Shown here in pieces: positions 63,082 through 64,000 of a DNA stretch of 64,000 nt (the stretch's first letter is position 1; each line of letters starts with the position of its first letter). The notes beneath the pieces are model-generated. The model saw nothing but the letters and a program-made list of their open reading frames with translations. It ran no database searches and was not told the DNA's origin. The DNA comes from Castanea sativa (Eukaryota; Streptophyta; Magnoliopsida; Fagales; Fagaceae), in assembly GCF_040712315.1 (NCBI RefSeq), contig NC_134017.1, positions 22,982,322-23,046,321 of the forward strand. The letters are read 5' to 3'. The translations under genes and the position numbers were made by a program.

Positions 63082-64000
63082 GCCCAGCAAACCTCGTTTA
63101 AATATATTCACATGTATAAAGTTGAAGCATTTTCATATTTTCTAACAAAGGAAAAAGAAATGCGCTCACAGATGTAGGAAAGACAAATCACACTAACGTT
63201 CCAAAGGAACTAGCCTTAGGTAGCAAACAAATTTTAAAAGGAAAAGGTTTGGCTCCAATCATTTTCTTTAAATTTCTTATTATTCTCCCTCACATTCTCT
63301 CCTTAAAAAGTGGCTATTCTTTTTTTCTCTCTCTACCTCTAGATATTTTATTCTCTTGCAATTCTACTTTAGGTTGATAAATCATTGTGATTTTTAAAAC
63401 TCTATTTTCGGTTCATATGTTTTGGTGTTTTATTTTTTTAGTTCCATATCACAAGAAGTCTTTCTCTCTCTTATAGTTTTGGTTTGATTTTTGTTTGAGT
63501 CAATACTTAGTTATTTTGGAAGCAATAATTTGAATTTATATCAAAACACAATCTTGGCAATGCTAATTATAGATTAAAATTCAATCCACTTTGGTCTTAT
63601 TTCAATTCAATTCGGTTACTTCGTCGCACTTTGGTCTAATTTAGTATACAACAATCCACTTCATCCATTTGGTCTGCTCGGTGAATTCAGTACATTCAGT
63701 TGACTTTGGTCTATTCTGTCTAGTTCGGTCTATTCAACTCAATCCAATTTGGACCATTCCGGTCCAATTTGGTTTAGTTTGGTATATTGGGTCCAATTCA
63801 ATCTAATTCGGTTCACTCAGTCTAATTCAGTCCACTTTTGTCTATGAAGTCCAATGTGGTCCATTTGGTTCATTTGGTCCAATTTGGTCAATTCAGTCCA
63901 TTTCGATCCACTTCGATCCATTTGGTTTATTTTTGTCCACTTTGGTTCAATTCGGTGTACTTACTTAAGAATGAAAAAAGACAAGTTTAAATTGAGAGTA
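63082..64000 (+). repeat. Segmental duplicate, copy 2 (no MULE)
   Basis: Starts TGCCCAGCAAACCTCG and runs uninterrupted through the position where copy 1 has the MULE (TTTAAATATATTCACATG). It extends beyond the window end. It includes a second GGTCCA ladder at about 63590-63955. Confidence 0.85.
63590..63955. repeat. Degenerate GGTCCA decamer ladder, copy 2
   Basis: Same decamer structure as 62041-62425, more diverged (GGTCTA, GATCCA, GGTTCA). Confidence 0.75.

Overview
This window is a piece of a plant nuclear genome. It is AT-rich, has intron-containing genes with GT-AG splice sites, and carries plant-type LINEs, a Ty1/copia LTR element, a Mutator-like element (MULE), telo-box and TGGGCY promoter motifs, and a plant S-domain receptor kinase. 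A woody rosid (possibly Fagaceae) is my guess from the general style of the repeats; that is inference only.

Layout. 1-900: pyrimidine-rich array of short GGCAA/TTGCC hairpins ending in two identical 29-bp palindromes. 900-8300: graveyard of degenerate LTR elements (copia-type gag remnants, a 'putative plant transposon protein' remnant, ~105-bp tandem repeats). 8789-10586: three-exon F-box/LRR/FBD gene, followed directly by a minus-strand LINE (LINE-1, about 10733-15793). 16-22.6 kb: AT-rich repeat block with reiterated TA arrays, a solo LTR and duplicated copies of the region upstream of the next gene, one copy carrying a broken first-exon fragment. 22821-26684: complete seven-exon G-type lectin S-receptor-like kinase (783 codons). 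27629-35950: copia element with both LTRs and a GGAAG target duplication; its gag-pol is one frame with five stops. 37013-54380: SRP54, the GTPase subunit of the signal recognition particle, in nine exons. Its 11.4-kb intron 3 holds a minus-strand LINE (LINE-2) that is itself interrupted by a nearly full-length plus-strand LINE (LINE-3) with a perfect 16-bp target duplication. 55127-61551: MULE with ~227-bp terminal inverted repeats and a 9-bp target duplication, carrying a decayed transposase and an oppositely oriented GRF-zinc-finger/membrane gene. 61552-64000: two copies of a ~0.9-kb segment containing a degenerate decamer ladder; the second copy preserves the MULE's empty insertion site.

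Three host genes are recognisable: F-box/FBD (probable SCF ubiquitin-ligase specificity subunit), S-domain receptor kinase (plasma-membrane signalling) and SRP54 (co-translational targeting to the ER). They do not form a pathway; they are ordinary genes separated and invaded by transposable elements. The most notable points are that the SRP54 copy has a one-base frameshift in exon 8 and a changed G3-motif residue, so it may be non-functional or mis-assembled; that ORF1 and ORF2 of all three LINEs overlap by ATGA; that two retroposon insertions only 22-23 bp long have clear target duplications; and that the MULE ends carry matched ladders of CACGTG boxes in front of convergent genes. Exon boundaries were placed by eye from splice signals, phase and family motifs.
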